Notes under the pieces: model-generated
Seen by the model: the letters and a program-made list of their open reading frames with translations, nothing else
What the model was told of the DNA's origin: nothing
Databases searched by the model: none
Shown here: positions 1 through 7,869 of the stretch, piece by piece
How positions within the stretch are numbered: the stretch's first letter is position 1
Layout of the letters: every line of letters begins with the position of its first letter
NCBI GenBank assembly: GCA_020026435.1
Contig: JAHHQK010000035.1
Span: 1-25,123, forward strand
DNA length: 25,123 nucleotides
Source: Alistipes sp.
GTDB taxonomy: Bacteria > Bacteroidota > Bacteroidia > Bacteroidales > Rikenellaceae
Reading direction: 5' to 3'
Program-made: the position numbers and the translations under genes

Positions 1-1328
1 CCGTGATCATGGTCACCAAGAGCGAGGAGGAGAACATCATGGACAAGGCCGTGGGATCCAAGATCGCCGATTATCTGATCAAGCCCGTCAACCCCAACCA
101 GGTGCTCCTCTCCATCAAGAAGAACGTCCACCAGCAGCAACTCGTCACCGAGCAGACCACGGCCGACTACCGCTCCGAATTCGGACGCATCTCCCAATCG
201 CTCCAGATGGCCGACACGTTCCAGGACTGGTGCTCGCTCTACCGCAAGATCACCTCCTGGGAGATCGAGCTGGACTCGTCGACGGATCAGAGCATCAAGG
301 AGGTGCTCTCCTACCAGAAGAACGAGGCCAACCAGGAGTTCTGCAAATTCGTCCGCCGCAACTACTACAACTGGATCAACCGCCGCACGGAGCAGACCCC
401 CACGATGTCCCACACGCTGATGCGCACAAAGATCTTCCCCGTGGTCGAAGAGAACCCCAAGACCACGCTGCTGCTGATCGACAACTTCCGCTACGACCAG
501 TGGAGGTCGATCTCCTCGCTGCTGCGCGGCTACTACGACGTGGCCGTCGACGACTTCTTCTGCGCCATCCTCCCCACCGCCACCCAATACGCCCGCAATG
601 CCATCTTTGCGGGTCTCATGCCCCTGGCCATCGACCGTCTCATGCCCCATAAGTGGCTCAACGACAACGAGGACGGCGGCAAGAACCAATACGAGGAGGA
701 GTTCCTGCGCCGTCTGATGGCCCAGAACGGCAAGAAATGGAAATGCACCTTCGACAAGCTGGTGCGCCCCGAACAGGGCCGCAAGCTGGTGGACAACCTC
801 CAGAAGGTCTACGACGCCGACTTCTCGGTGATCGTCTACAACTTCCTCGACATCCTCTCCCACGCCCGCACCGAGACCGACATCATCCGCGAGCTGACCG
901 AGGACGAGGCGGCCTTCCGCTCCCTGACGCGCTCGTGGTTCGAGCATTCGGATCTCTACACCATCCTCAAGCTCCTCGCCGAGCGGGGACACACCGTGGT
1001 GATCACCTCCGACCACGGCACGATCCGCGTGGACAACCCCGTGAAGGTGACGGGCGACCGCGAAACGTCGGCCAACCTGCGCTACAAGACGGGCCGCAGC
1101 CTGCAATACAACTCGCGCGAGGTCTACGAGGTGTTGCGTCCCGAGGACATCCAGCTCCCGTCGGGCAACCTATCGTCGAGTTACATCTTCGCCTACAACA
1201 CCGACTTTCTGGTCTACAACAACGACGCCAACCGCCACATACGCTACTACCGCAACACGTTCCAGCACGGCGGCATCTCGATGGAGGAGATGATCGTGCC
1301 CTATATCGTGCTCAAACCCAAGAAATAA
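1..1328 (+). CDS. porX: PorX-like response regulator with PglZ/alkaline-phosphatase domain (5' truncated by window edge)
   Basis: The open frame runs in from the left edge, so the N-terminus (most of the receiver domain) is missing. About 441 residues are visible; the family is usually a little over 500. Residues 1-45 are the end of a CheY-like receiver, with the conserved Thr in VTKS and Lys in LIKPV. A helical linker follows to about residue 150. The rest is a PglZ/alkaline-phosphatase-superfamily domain. Likely metal or active-site residues are D160 (LLLIDNFR), T192 (ILPTATQ), D283/H287 (FLDILSH), D337/H338 (TSDHGT) and a His near the C-terminus (FQHGG). PorX is the cytoplasmic response regulator of the PorX-PorY system that controls type IX secretion in Bacteroidota. 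It is first in a plus-strand run with tsaE 72 nt downstream. The identification is firm; the regulatory role in this organism is inferred. Confidence 0.9.
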   Translation, partial: VIMVTKSEEENIMDKAVGSKIADYLIKPVNPNQVLLSIKKNVHQQQLVTEQTTADYRSEFGRISQSLQMADTFQDWCSLYRKITSWEIELDSSTDQSIKEVLSYQKNEANQEFCKFVRRNYYNWINRRTEQTPTMSHTLMRTKIFPVVEENPKTTLLLIDNFRYDQWRSISSLLRGYYDVAVDDFFCAILPTATQYARNAIFAGLMPLAIDRLMPHKWLNDNEDGGKNQYEEEFLRRLMAQNGKKWKCTFDKLVRPEQGRKLVDNLQKVYDADFSVIVYNFLDILSHARTETDIIRELTEDEAAFRSLTRSWFEHSDLYTILKLLAERGHTVVITSDHGTIRVDNPVKVTGDRETSANLRYKTGRSLQYNSREVYEVLRPEDIQLPSGNLSSSYIFAYNTDFLVYNNDANRHIRYYRNTFQHGGISMEEMIVPYIVLKPKK

Positions 1329-1400
1329 TGATACGCCTCCTCTCCCGAAGGAGCGGAGGCCGTCCCGCAAAAACGAATCAACAAAAAAACAGTCATATAA

Positions 1401-1817
1401 ATGAAAACCATCCACATCACCTCCGAAGAGGATCTTCCCGAAGTTGCCGACGCCGTCATCGCGGCCTCGTCGCACCGCAACGTCGTGGTCTTCCGCGGAG
1501 AGATGGGCGCGGGAAAGACCACGCTCATCCGCGAAATCGCCGCCCGTCTGGGCGTGACCGATGCCGTTACCAGCCCCACCTTCGCCCTGGTCAACCACTA
1601 CAAGGGCAAGGGCGACCGCAACATCTTCCACTTCGATTTCTACCGCATCAACGACATCCGCGAGGCCTACGACTTCGGCTACGAGGAGTACTTCTACTCG
1701 GGCGACCTCTGCCTGGTGGAGTGGCCCGAGAAGATCGAGCAGCTGCTGCCCGAGGAGGTGGTCACCGTGCGCATCACGGTCGACAGCGAAGATGCCCGCA
1801 CCTTTGAAATTGACTAA
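1401..1817 (+). CDS. tsaE: tRNA threonylcarbamoyladenosine biosynthesis ATPase TsaE
   Basis: A 138-residue P-loop ATPase. Walker A is at residues 33-41 (GEMGAGKTT), and the family motifs TSPTF, HFDFYR and LVEWPE follow in the usual order. TsaE is the ATPase partner of TsaB and TsaD, which install the t6A37 modification on ANN-decoding tRNAs in the cytoplasm. Length and motif order are normal for the family. It follows porX at 72 nt and precedes a small membrane protein at 26 nt, so the three are probably co-transcribed. No promoter was recognised in front of it. Identification is secure from the motifs. Confidence 0.95.
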   Translation: MKTIHITSEEDLPEVADAVIAASSHRNVVVFRGEMGAGKTTLIREIAARLGVTDAVTSPTFALVNHYKGKGDRNIFHFDFYRINDIREAYDFGYEEYFYSGDLCLVEWPEKIEQLLPEEVVTVRITVDSEDARTFEID

Positions 1818-1843
1818 CCGGACTTTCACCCCCCACCCGAATC

Positions 1844-2080
1844 ATGAACCATTACTATACACTTTTCAAACTGGGACTCTTTGCCGCGGGAATGGTCATC
1901 TCGATCTACACCCTCTGCAAACCCTCCTGCCCGTTCACGGAGCAGGACTCCCCCGCGGACTGTGTAAAGGCATACAAACGCCTCAACCGCCGCCACTCGC
2001 TGGTCATGGCCTGCCTGTTCTTCTACCTCGTTCTGAATGAAGCACACCGTATGTTCCCCGACATCGAGTGGTTGCAGTAG
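1844..2080 (+). CDS. Small two-helix membrane protein, function unknown
   Basis: A 78-residue protein with two likely transmembrane helices, at about residues 6-24 and 51-66. A short loop carrying two Cys (KPSCPF and ADCVKAYKRL) separates them, and a basic stretch (KRLNRRH) precedes the second helix. I do not recognise a family. The start ATG lies 26 nt after tsaE, and the next start is 40 nt after its stop, consistent with an operon. It is unlikely to be a shadow frame because no convincing gene lies on the other strand and the hydrophobic pattern is regular. A membrane location is inferred from hydrophobicity; nothing indicates a role. Confidence 0.7.
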   Translation: MNHYYTLFKLGLFAAGMVISIYTLCKPSCPFTEQDSPADCVKAYKRLNRRHSLVMACLFFYLVLNEAHRMFPDIEWLQ

Positions 2081-2120
2081 AGCCGCCAATCCATCAAAAA
2101 AAACATACCCAAACCCCGTT

Positions 2121-2552
2121 ATGAAAGAATACGTTTCCAAACAACACCAGATCCTGCGTCCCGTCGAGCAGATCTATATGGCCATCAGCCGATTCGACAA
2201 CCTCACCCCCGCCCTCCAGGACAAGGTCGAGGAGTGGCAGGCCACCGAGGACACCTGCTCGTTCAAGGCCAAGGGCTTCACCGTAAAACTCCGCATGGAA
2301 GAGAAGGTGGAGAACAAACACATCAAGATCACGGGCGACCAGGGCGGTGTACCGATCGACTTCGCCTTCTGGATCCAACTCCACAAGGTCTCGGACTGCG
2401 ACACGCGCATGCGTCTGGTCCTGCACATCGAGCTGAACATAATGATGAAGATGATGATCGGCGGCAAGCTCCAGGACGGCATCGAAAAGGTGGCCGAAGG
2501 ACTGGCCTCCGCCATGAACGGCGTCGTACCCGAAGGATTCAAGGGCTTCTGA
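2121..2552 (+). CDS. SRPBCC-fold (START-like) family protein
   Basis: A 143-residue soluble protein. The frame is open from 2037, but I chose the ATG at 2121: the sequence before it overlaps the previous gene and looks untranslated, while the product from 2121 begins like a SRPBCC protein (polar strand, then QIYMAISRFDNL). The pattern of strands (CSFKAKGFTVKLRMEEK, HIKITGD) followed by a long C-terminal helix fits the polyketide-cyclase/START-like fold that binds hydrophobic ligands in an internal cavity. No catalytic residue can be assigned and the ligand is unknown. It is the last gene of the porX-tsaE run, followed by a perfect hairpin terminator. Confidence 0.75.
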   Translation: MKEYVSKQHQILRPVEQIYMAISRFDNLTPALQDKVEEWQATEDTCSFKAKGFTVKLRMEEKVENKHIKITGDQGGVPIDFAFWIQLHKVSDCDTRMRLVLHIELNIMMKMMIGGKLQDGIEKVAEGLASAMNGVVPEGFKGF

Positions 2553-2598
2553 TCCCCGATCCGAAAACGCTTAAGACAACACCGGTTGTCACACAACA

Positions 2599-2638
2599 AA
2601 TGCCCCCTTGCCGAATACGGAATCGGCAAGGGGGCATT
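2599..2638. terminator. Bidirectional hairpin terminator between convergent genes
   Basis: Perfect 16-bp inverted repeat (left arm 2599-2614, right arm 2623-2638) with an 8-nt loop. It lies between the end of the SRPBCC gene (2552, +) and the end of the Nudix gene (2670, -). The T-rich end after the right arm (attattttc) and the A-rich start before the left arm suit termination in both directions. Confidence 0.85.
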
Positions 2639-2669
2639 ATTTTCCTCGGAACAGGATTCTCCCCGGATC

Positions 2670-3284
2670 TTATTTTCGCTCCATGGCCTCGGCCACACGA
2701 CGGATCGTGGGGAACGAGCCCATGGCACGCCGCAGAGCCTCCTCGCGGTCGAGCCATACCACCTCGTGAATCCCCTCCTCCTCCTGGGGCTTCAGCCCGG
2801 GGGTCGAGACGAACTCCAAGGCATACCAATAGGTACGCTTCAGCTCCCAACGCTGCGTCGGGGGAAAGAAATAGGCGTGGAGCGTACTGCACAGTTCCCT
2901 TTCGATGCGTCCGCGGACGCCCGTCTCCTCCTCGATCTCGCGCACGGCACAATCCTCGCGGCTCTCCCCGGCCTCGATGTGGCCCTTGGGGAAGTCCCAG
3001 CGGCCGTTGCGGTACATCATCAGCCAGCGGCCCTCCCTGTCGACCACCACGCCTCCGGCAGCCTCGACACAGGCAAATTCCGACACCACAAGATCGAATA
3101 TACGGTCGGGATCGACAGAAACCATGAAAATCGTCTTGTAGTTCTCGATCATTTTAAGTATCTTAGCGCGGTGCGTCACCTCCTCTCGGTCGGCATCGAC
3201 CACCAGTTCCTCCCCACCCACACTCCGGGGTGCGGAATCGGTGATGATCAGGGCCCGGTCGGTGAAATAGACGGTATGAATCAT
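2670..3284 (-). CDS. Nudix hydrolase with N-terminal extension
   Basis: A 204-residue protein with a perfect Nudix box at residues 101-123 (G101, E107, R115, E116, E119, E120, G122), which binds the divalent metals used to cleave nucleoside-diphosphate-linked substrates. The motif begins GHIEAGES. About 70 residues precede the Nudix fold (VEAAGGVVV); this extension shows strand-like stretches (MIHTVYFTDRALIIT) and has no recognised family. The substrate cannot be read from the sequence. PKGHIEAGES resembles Nudix proteins acting on (di)nucleoside polyphosphates, but that is only a hint. The gene is divergent from the S9 peptidase, sharing a 66-bp intergenic region with its own -7 box, and converges on the plus-strand run to its left. 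Confidence 0.9.
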   Translation of the reverse strand: MIHTVYFTDRALIITDSAPRSVGGEELVVDADREEVTHRAKILKMIENYKTIFMVSVDPDRIFDLVVSEFACVEAAGGVVVDREGRWLMMYRNGRWDFPKGHIEAGESREDCAVREIEEETGVRGRIERELCSTLHAYFFPPTQRWELKRTYWYALEFVSTPGLKPQEEEGIHEVVWLDREEALRRAMGSFPTIRRVAEAMERK

Positions 3285-3315
3285 AATTACGGAATTTTAG
3301 GATTTTACTACCCTG

Positions 3316-3323
3316 CAAAAATA
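3316..3323 (-). promoter_or_regulatory. Bacteroidota -7 box for the Nudix gene
   Basis: Read on the minus strand the octamer is TATTTTTG, an exact TAnnTTTG match, about 31 nt upstream of the Nudix start codon. No clear TTTG element is seen at the usual -33 distance, so this rests on the -7 box and its position. Confidence 0.6.
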
Positions 3324-3350
3324 CGGATAAATGAGATAACCTATACGCAA

Positions 3351-5471
3351 ATGAAAAAAATTATCCTTTTTATGGCTATTGCAGCTATGGGGATGAGCGG
3401 CTGCTCCCAGAAGGAACAGTCCCGCCCCCTGACTATCGACAATGCGCTGACTCAGGACGAAATCGCCGCAGGACGTCTGACGCCCGAGGTGATGTGGAAG
3501 ATGCGTCGCGCAGGTCAGTCGTCGCTTTCGCCCGACGGCACCAAACTGGTCTACACGCTGACCGATTACAACATGGCCGAGAACCGCGGTGTCACCACCA
3601 TCCACCTGCGTGACATGATCACGGGCCGGGAGACGGTCTTGAGCGATTTCTCGTCGAACAACCTATCGCCCCGGTGGAGCGCCGACGGAGGGAAGATCCG
3701 CTTCCTGTCGTCGCGTTCGGGATCGATGCAGATCTGGGAGATGGACCCCACGGGCAGCAATGTCCGCCAGTTGACACACCTGGACAAGGATGTCGAGGGC
3801 TTCGGCTTCAACTCCACCGGCGACAAGGTGTGGTATGTCCAGACCGTGCAGGCTGCCGCCCGCCGCTCGGCCGACATCCATAAGGATATGCCCAAATCCA
3901 GGGCCCGCATCTACGACGACCTGATGGTGCGTCACTGGGACTACTGGGATGAGGGCGAACACCGCCACATCTTCGTGGCCGACGTCGACTCGAAGGGTGT
4001 CGGCGAGGGCCGCGACATCATTGGCCCGACGGCCGCCTGGGACGCTCCGCTGGCCCCCTACTTCGACATGGAGGAGATCGCCTGGAGCAACAACGGCAAG
4101 ATGCTGGCCTATACGATGAAACCGCTGACGGGTGTCGAGTATGCCGTCTCGACCGACTCCGACATCTTCGTCTACATGACCGAAACCAGCACGACGCAGA
4201 ACATCTGCAAGCCCCGGGGCATCGAGTCCGCCAAAGAGCAGATGCCCGGCTACGACAAATACCCCGTATGGTCGCCCGACGACCGCTACATCGCCTTCCG
4301 TTCGATGCGCCGCGCGGGCAACGAGTCGGACAAGGAGCGTCTGTTCCTCTACGACTGCCAGACGGCCCAGATGGAGGATCTGACCGCCGATTTCGACTAC
4401 AACGCCACCAATGTGCGCTGGGCCGACAACTCCCTGCTGTACTTCATCTCGCCGATCGAGGCCACGCATCAGATCTGCCGCGTATCGATTCCCAACGGCG
4501 AGGTCGAGGTCCTCACGCAAGGCGACCACGACATCAACGCCTTCTCACTGGCTTCAGGCAAGGCCGTGGCCGAGGTCTGCACGATCTCGATGGCCACCGA
4601 ACTTTTCGACATCGACCTCCAGAACGGACAAATGACCCGCATATCCGACGTCAACCGTCCGATCTACGACAACATCCGCATGGGTCAGGTGCAGAAACGC
4701 TGGGTGAAGACCACCGACGGCAAGGAGATGCTCACCTGGGTGATTCTCCCGCCCGACTTCAACCCCGAGGAGAAATACCCCGTGCTGCTCTACTGCCAGG
4801 GCGGTCCGCAAAGTGTCGTATCGCAGTTCTGGAGCTACCGCTGGAACTTCCAGCTGATGGCCGCCCAGGGCTATGTGGTCGTGGCTCCGAACCGTCGCGG
4901 TCTGCCGTCGTTCGGACAGGAGTGGCTCGACCAGATCTCGGGGGACTACTCGGGACAGAACATCCGCGACTACCTCTCGGCCATCGACGACGTGGCTCGT
5001 GAGCCGTGGGCCGACGAGACCCGCATGGCCTGTGTGGGTGCTTCCTACGGCGGCTATTCGACCTTCTATCTGGCCGGACACCACGAGAAGCGTTTCAAGG
5101 CCTTCATCGCCCACTGCGGTATCTTCGACTTCGACTCGATGTACGGCGAGACGGAGGAGCTGTGGTTCGTCAACAACGACTACGGAGGCGCCTACTGGGA
5201 CAAGGACAACGCCACGGCGATGCGCTCCTATGCCAACTCGCCCCACAAGGCTGTCGATCAGTGGGATTCGCCCATCCTGATCTTCACCGGCGAGTTCGAC
5301 TTCCGCATCCCCTACACCCAGTCGCTCGAAGCCTTCACGGCGGCACGCGTGCGCGGCATCCCGGCCCGTCTGGTGGAGTTCGAGAATGAGGCTCACCAGG
5401 TATTCCAGCCCCAGAACTCGCTGGTATGGAACCGCGAGTTCTTCGGATGGCTCGACAAATATGTGAAATAG
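3351..5471 (+). CDS. S9-family peptidase lipoprotein (DPP5/prolyl-oligopeptidase type)
   Basis: A 706-residue protein. The frame is open from 2586, but the start at 3351 gives a lipoprotein signal (MKKIILFMAIAAMGMSGC, lipidated Cys18), and the longer version would run through the opposite-strand Nudix gene. Residues 40-430 form a WD40-like/PD40 beta-propeller (repeated SPDGTK, RWSADGGK, VWSPDDRYIAF). Residues 460-706 are the alpha/beta-hydrolase domain with the triad Ser565 (GASYGG), Asp650 (GEFDFRIP) and His682 (EAHQV). Family S9 enzymes release dipeptides or cut short peptides. The overall form resembles dipeptidyl peptidase 5 of asaccharolytic Bacteroidales, but exact specificity is not proven here. 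The enzyme is expected on the periplasmic face or outer membrane and would feed peptide catabolism. It is monocistronic, ending in a strong terminator. Confidence 0.9.
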   Translation: MKKIILFMAIAAMGMSGCSQKEQSRPLTIDNALTQDEIAAGRLTPEVMWKMRRAGQSSLSPDGTKLVYTLTDYNMAENRGVTTIHLRDMITGRETVLSDFSSNNLSPRWSADGGKIRFLSSRSGSMQIWEMDPTGSNVRQLTHLDKDVEGFGFNSTGDKVWYVQTVQAAARRSADIHKDMPKSRARIYDDLMVRHWDYWDEGEHRHIFVADVDSKGVGEGRDIIGPTAAWDAPLAPYFDMEEIAWSNNGKMLAYTMKPLTGVEYAVSTDSDIFVYMTETSTTQNICKPRGIESAKEQMPGYDKYPVWSPDDRYIAFRSMRRAGNESDKERLFLYDCQTAQMEDLTADFDYNATNVRWADNSLLYFISPIEATHQICRVSIPNGEVEVLTQGDHDINAFSLASGKAVAEVCTISMATELFDIDLQNGQMTRISDVNRPIYDNIRMGQVQKRWVKTTDGKEMLTWVILPPDFNPEEKYPVLLYCQGGPQSVVSQFWSYRWNFQLMAAQGYVVVAPNRRGLPSFGQEWLDQISGDYSGQNIRDYLSAIDDVAREPWADETRMACVGASYGGYSTFYLAGHHEKRFKAFIAHCGIFDFDSMYGETEELWFVNNDYGGAYWDKDNATAMRSYANSPHKAVDQWDSPILIFTGEFDFRIPYTQSLEAFTAARVRGIPARLVEFENEAHQVFQPQNSLVWNREFFGWLDKYVK

Positions 5472-5496
5472 ATCCGTCACCGACGGATTCCCGGTC

Positions 5497-5531
5497 AAGA
5501 TCCGCTCCCGATTGTGGGGCGGATCTTTTTT
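5497..5531 (+). terminator. Intrinsic terminator of the S9 peptidase gene
   Basis: A GC-rich stem (left arm 5497-5508, right arm 5516-5527, with one T-G pair) is followed directly by a run of T to 5531. A smaller hairpin (ATCCGTC/GACGGAT, about 5473-5489) lies just before it, after the stop codon. Confidence 0.85.
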
Positions 5532-5876
5532 GGGGGGAGATTCTTTTGATGAAGGCCCGGCGTCGCTTCGGAGTATCTTCCGCACACGCTCCTTTCTGCT
5601 GATCGGCGGCGTTTTTTGGGAGGACCTTGTTTTACGGGACTTTGCGGGGATTTTCGGGCGGAAGGTTCCTTGTTTTGCGGTTTTTGTCGGGTCTTCTCCT
5701 CCCCCGCCAATGGCCCGGTATCCCGTCCCCAACGGAAACGCAACGGCAGGACGGCCGAAATCCAGAAGGTTGACAGGCAACTCTACGCAGGGACAGGACA
5801 ACGCCGAACAGCAGCACGCCACGCGACAGGACGGGCCTTTACAACCAAGAGGATCTGCCCCAATGAAAAACACACA
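5532..5876. other. Non-coding interval between the peptidase terminator and the FtsB-like gene terminator
   Basis: About 345 bp with no convincing gene. The plus strand is G/T-rich to about 5700, then becomes A/C-rich. Open frames here are rich in Pro, Arg and Gly, lack a plausible start context and resemble no family. No tRNA- or rRNA-like structure was seen. Confidence 0.5.
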
Positions 5877-5916
5877 AAATCACCCCTGCCACAGTTGTCC
5901 GTGACAGGGGTGATTT
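5877..5916 (-). terminator. Hairpin terminator downstream of the FtsB-like gene
   Basis: A 16-bp stem with one wobble position (arms 5877-5892 and 5901-5916) and an 8-nt loop, 61 nt after the stop of the minus-strand FtsB-like gene. On the minus strand it is followed by a T-rich stretch (ttttgtgtgttttt), as expected for intrinsic termination in that direction. Confidence 0.75.
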
Positions 5917-5977
5917 CCTTGAAAAGAGGGTCTTGACACACCCCATTTACATATCTGTATAAATCGGCTCCGCGGGG

Positions 5978-6253
5978 TTAATCCTCCATGATGTAGATCT
6001 GTTCGTCGCGGCGCTGCATTCTGAAATTCATGCGGGCATACTCCTCCAGATAGTCGTCATAACGCAGACGCTCGATGAGGGTACTGTCCTGACGGATCTT
6101 CTCCAAATAGATCTCCCGATCGCGCTCCAGGGCATTGACCTGCCGTTTGATCTTGAAGGCATGCACCAAGTTACGGGCCACCACAAAGCCCGTAAAAAGC
6201 ACAACCGCCACAGTGACGGTCACCCAGAATCTTTTACCCGGTTCGATCTTCAT
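5978..6253 (-). CDS. FtsB/DivIC-like septum formation initiator protein
   Basis: A 91-residue protein with a short basic N-terminus, one transmembrane helix at about residues 9-26, then a charged heptad-like coiled coil (about 30-65) and an acidic end. This is the architecture of the FtsB/DivIC family, bitopic proteins that bridge FtsL/FtsQ-type partners in the divisome. I chose the ATG at 6253: the frame extends to 6625, but that part is Arg/Ser-rich and unlike any protein, and an N-terminus of MKIEPGKRFW followed by the helix is typical. In-frame ATGs slightly upstream cannot be excluded. It lies 396 bp downstream of queE and is followed by a terminator hairpin. Confidence 0.8.
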   Translation of the reverse strand: MKIEPGKRFWVTVTVAVVLFTGFVVARNLVHAFKIKRQVNALERDREIYLEKIRQDSTLIERLRYDDYLEEYARMNFRMQRRDEQIYIMED

Positions 6254-6649
6254 AACTCTATTATTCTTTGCGGACATTACGCTCCGCCATGCGGCCATAC
6301 GCCGCGTATTTTCCACAGATCCTCGACCGCATCTCCGGACCGTTTGCCTCTTATGCCGGATCCTACTCCGACTCTTCCTGCGTCCGAATACCGACCGGAG
6401 CATCAAAAACCCAGCCCCGCCACAGGAAAAGCGACACCCGACCGTCAACCGGACGGACAGGAAACGGAATCGGAATCGGAGAATTCCTCCCACAGCAGAC
6501 ATTCGGGAATTATCGGCAACCGCAGCCAGTCCGCGGCTATCGGAGGACAACGCGGACAAACACCCTTGCGGAAGAACCTCTCCCCCGCTTCGGCCCTTGT
6601 CACGGTCTGATGTGGCACAAGCCACGCGACACTGCAGAATCGGATTTTT
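6254..6649. other. 396-bp interval between queE and the FtsB-like gene, no gene seen
   Basis: Frames on both strands are open for stretches but give Arg/Ser/Pro-rich products with no recognisable fold. A short tandem hexamer (ggaatc repeated at about 6467-6480) and a small hairpin (gtggc...gccac, about 6612-6625) are visible. No exact TAnnTTTG box pointing toward the FtsB-like gene was found. Confidence 0.45.
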
Positions 6650-7285
6650 TTAGGGAATCTGCATATATTTATGCGTCTGGATCGACACCTGCCACTCGGG
6701 ATGCACCTTGACATACTTCACAATCAGCGGCATGGCCGTCTCGCGGACATTCCATTCGGGCTGCATCAGCTTCAGACACCCTGGTCTCACCCGTGCGGCA
6801 TTCTCCTCGGCCCACCTCAGATCCTCCTCGCAACCGACCACCACCTTCAGCTCGTCGGCACGCTCGAAAGCCGCCGCAACGGGATGGTTCTTGTGCTTCG
6901 GGGAGAGACACACCCAGTCGAAATCGCCATCGACGGGATGCGTTCCCGCCGTCTCCAGATTGACCTTCAGCCCCATCTTGTGGAGTCGTGCGGTGAGCGG
7001 TCCCAGAGGATAGAGCGTCGGCTCGCCTCCCGTCACCACCGCCAGGCGTGCACCCGAACGGCCCACGCGCTCCAGCACCGTCTCGATATCGACAGGCGGG
7101 AACTGCGCCTGGTTCCACGTATATTTGGCATCGCACCACGGGCAACCCACATCGCACCCGGCCACACGGATGAAATAAGCCGCATGACCCGTATAGCGGC
7201 CCTCGCCCTGGATCGTATAGAAATCCTCGACAAAAGGCAGGCGACGACCTCCGTCCAGGACCTTGAGATCAATATCGACAATCAT
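6650..7285 (-). CDS. queE: 7-carboxy-7-deazaguanine synthase QueE (radical SAM)
   Basis: A 211-residue radical SAM protein. The cluster-binding motif is C44-x3-C48-x2-C51 (CDVGCPWC) and the SAM-binding GGE is in VVTGGEPT. The N-terminal FYTIQGEGRYTG stretch is characteristic of QueE. The enzyme converts 6-carboxy-5,6,7,8-tetrahydropterin to 7-carboxy-7-deazaguanine in the queuosine/7-deazaguanine pathway. The start at 7285 is 3 nt after the hpt stop, so the two are co-transcribed from the hpt promoter. No other queuosine gene (queC, queD, queF) lies in the window. The pairing with hpt places two guanine-related activities together, but no direct link is known to me. Confidence 0.93.
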   Translation of the reverse strand: MIVDIDLKVLDGGRRLPFVEDFYTIQGEGRYTGHAAYFIRVAGCDVGCPWCDAKYTWNQAQFPPVDIETVLERVGRSGARLAVVTGGEPTLYPLGPLTARLHKMGLKVNLETAGTHPVDGDFDWVCLSPKHKNHPVAAAFERADELKVVVGCEEDLRWAEENAARVRPGCLKLMQPEWNVRETAMPLIVKYVKVHPEWQVSIQTHKYMQIP

Positions 7286-7288
7286 CCG

Positions 7289-7834
7289 CTACTCCTCCGT
7301 GACAACGTAGATGTCCTTGAAGTTGCGGCCCAGCTGGTTGTAGTCCAAGCCATAGCCCACGATGAACTCATTGCCGATTTCCATGGCGCAGTAGTCCACG
7401 GGCATCGTCTTGCGGTAGGCCGCGGGTTTGAAGAAAAGCGTACACATACGGATGCTGGCCGGCTCGTAGGCCTTCAGCAGGTCGATCATGTGCTCCATGC
7501 TCTCGCCCGTGTCGACAATATCCTCCACGATGATCACATGACGGTCCTTGAGGTTGTTGTTCAGACCGATCAGCGTCTTGACCTCACCCGTGGTATGGTC
7601 GCCGGTGTAGGACGAAAGTTTCACGAACGACAGTTCGCAGTTGAAATCCAACTTCTTGATCAGATCGCTCATAAACATGAACGAACCGTTCAACACACCC
7701 AGGAAGACGGGCGTATCGATCTCCTTATAATCCTCTCTGACGCGTTCTGCGACAGCGCTGACAGCCCGATCGATCTCTTCGGCCGGAATCATGATCTTGA
7801 ACTTCTTGTCGTGAAGTTGTATGGTATGCTCCAT
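7289..7834 (-). CDS. hpt: Hypoxanthine phosphoribosyltransferase
   Basis: A 181-residue type I phosphoribosyltransferase. The PRPP-binding loop is at residues 101-113 (IIVEDIVDTGESM), with the upstream LGVLNGSFMF and FVKLSSYTGD segments typical of bacterial Hpt. It salvages hypoxanthine and guanine to IMP and GMP using PRPP. I chose the ATG at 7834, giving MEHTIQLHDKKFKIM; a start ten codons upstream (7864) would lie too close to the promoter -7 box at 7862-7869. The gene is first in a two-gene unit with queE (3-nt gap). Confidence 0.93.
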   Translation of the reverse strand: MEHTIQLHDKKFKIMIPAEEIDRAVSAVAERVREDYKEIDTPVFLGVLNGSFMFMSDLIKKLDFNCELSFVKLSSYTGDHTTGEVKTLIGLNNNLKDRHVIIVEDIVDTGESMEHMIDLLKAYEPASIRMCTLFFKPAAYRKTMPVDYCAMEIGNEFIVGYGLDYNQLGRNFKDIYVVTEE

Positions 7835-7861
7835 AACGGATTTTGTTTTTTTGTTATTCTG

Positions 7862-7869
7862 CAAATATA
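7862..7869 (-). promoter_or_regulatory. Bacteroidota -7 box for hpt-queE
   Basis: On the minus strand the sequence is TATATTTG, an exact TAnnTTTG match, 28 nt upstream of the hpt ATG at 7834. The upstream -33 region is T-rich (ctttttg) but a TTTG at ideal spacing is not clear. The box overlaps the upstream in-frame ATG at 7864, so it also argues for the start at 7834. Confidence 0.75.

Noticed and set aside
2586..3350. In-frame 5' extension of the S9 peptidase (open frame from 2586)
   Set aside because: It runs antisense through the Nudix gene and lacks protein-like character; the start at 3351 gives a proper lipoprotein signal.
4554..5873. Minus-strand open frame (439 codons) opposite the peptidase 3' end
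   Set aside because: It is antisense to the catalytic domain of the peptidase and passes through its terminator.
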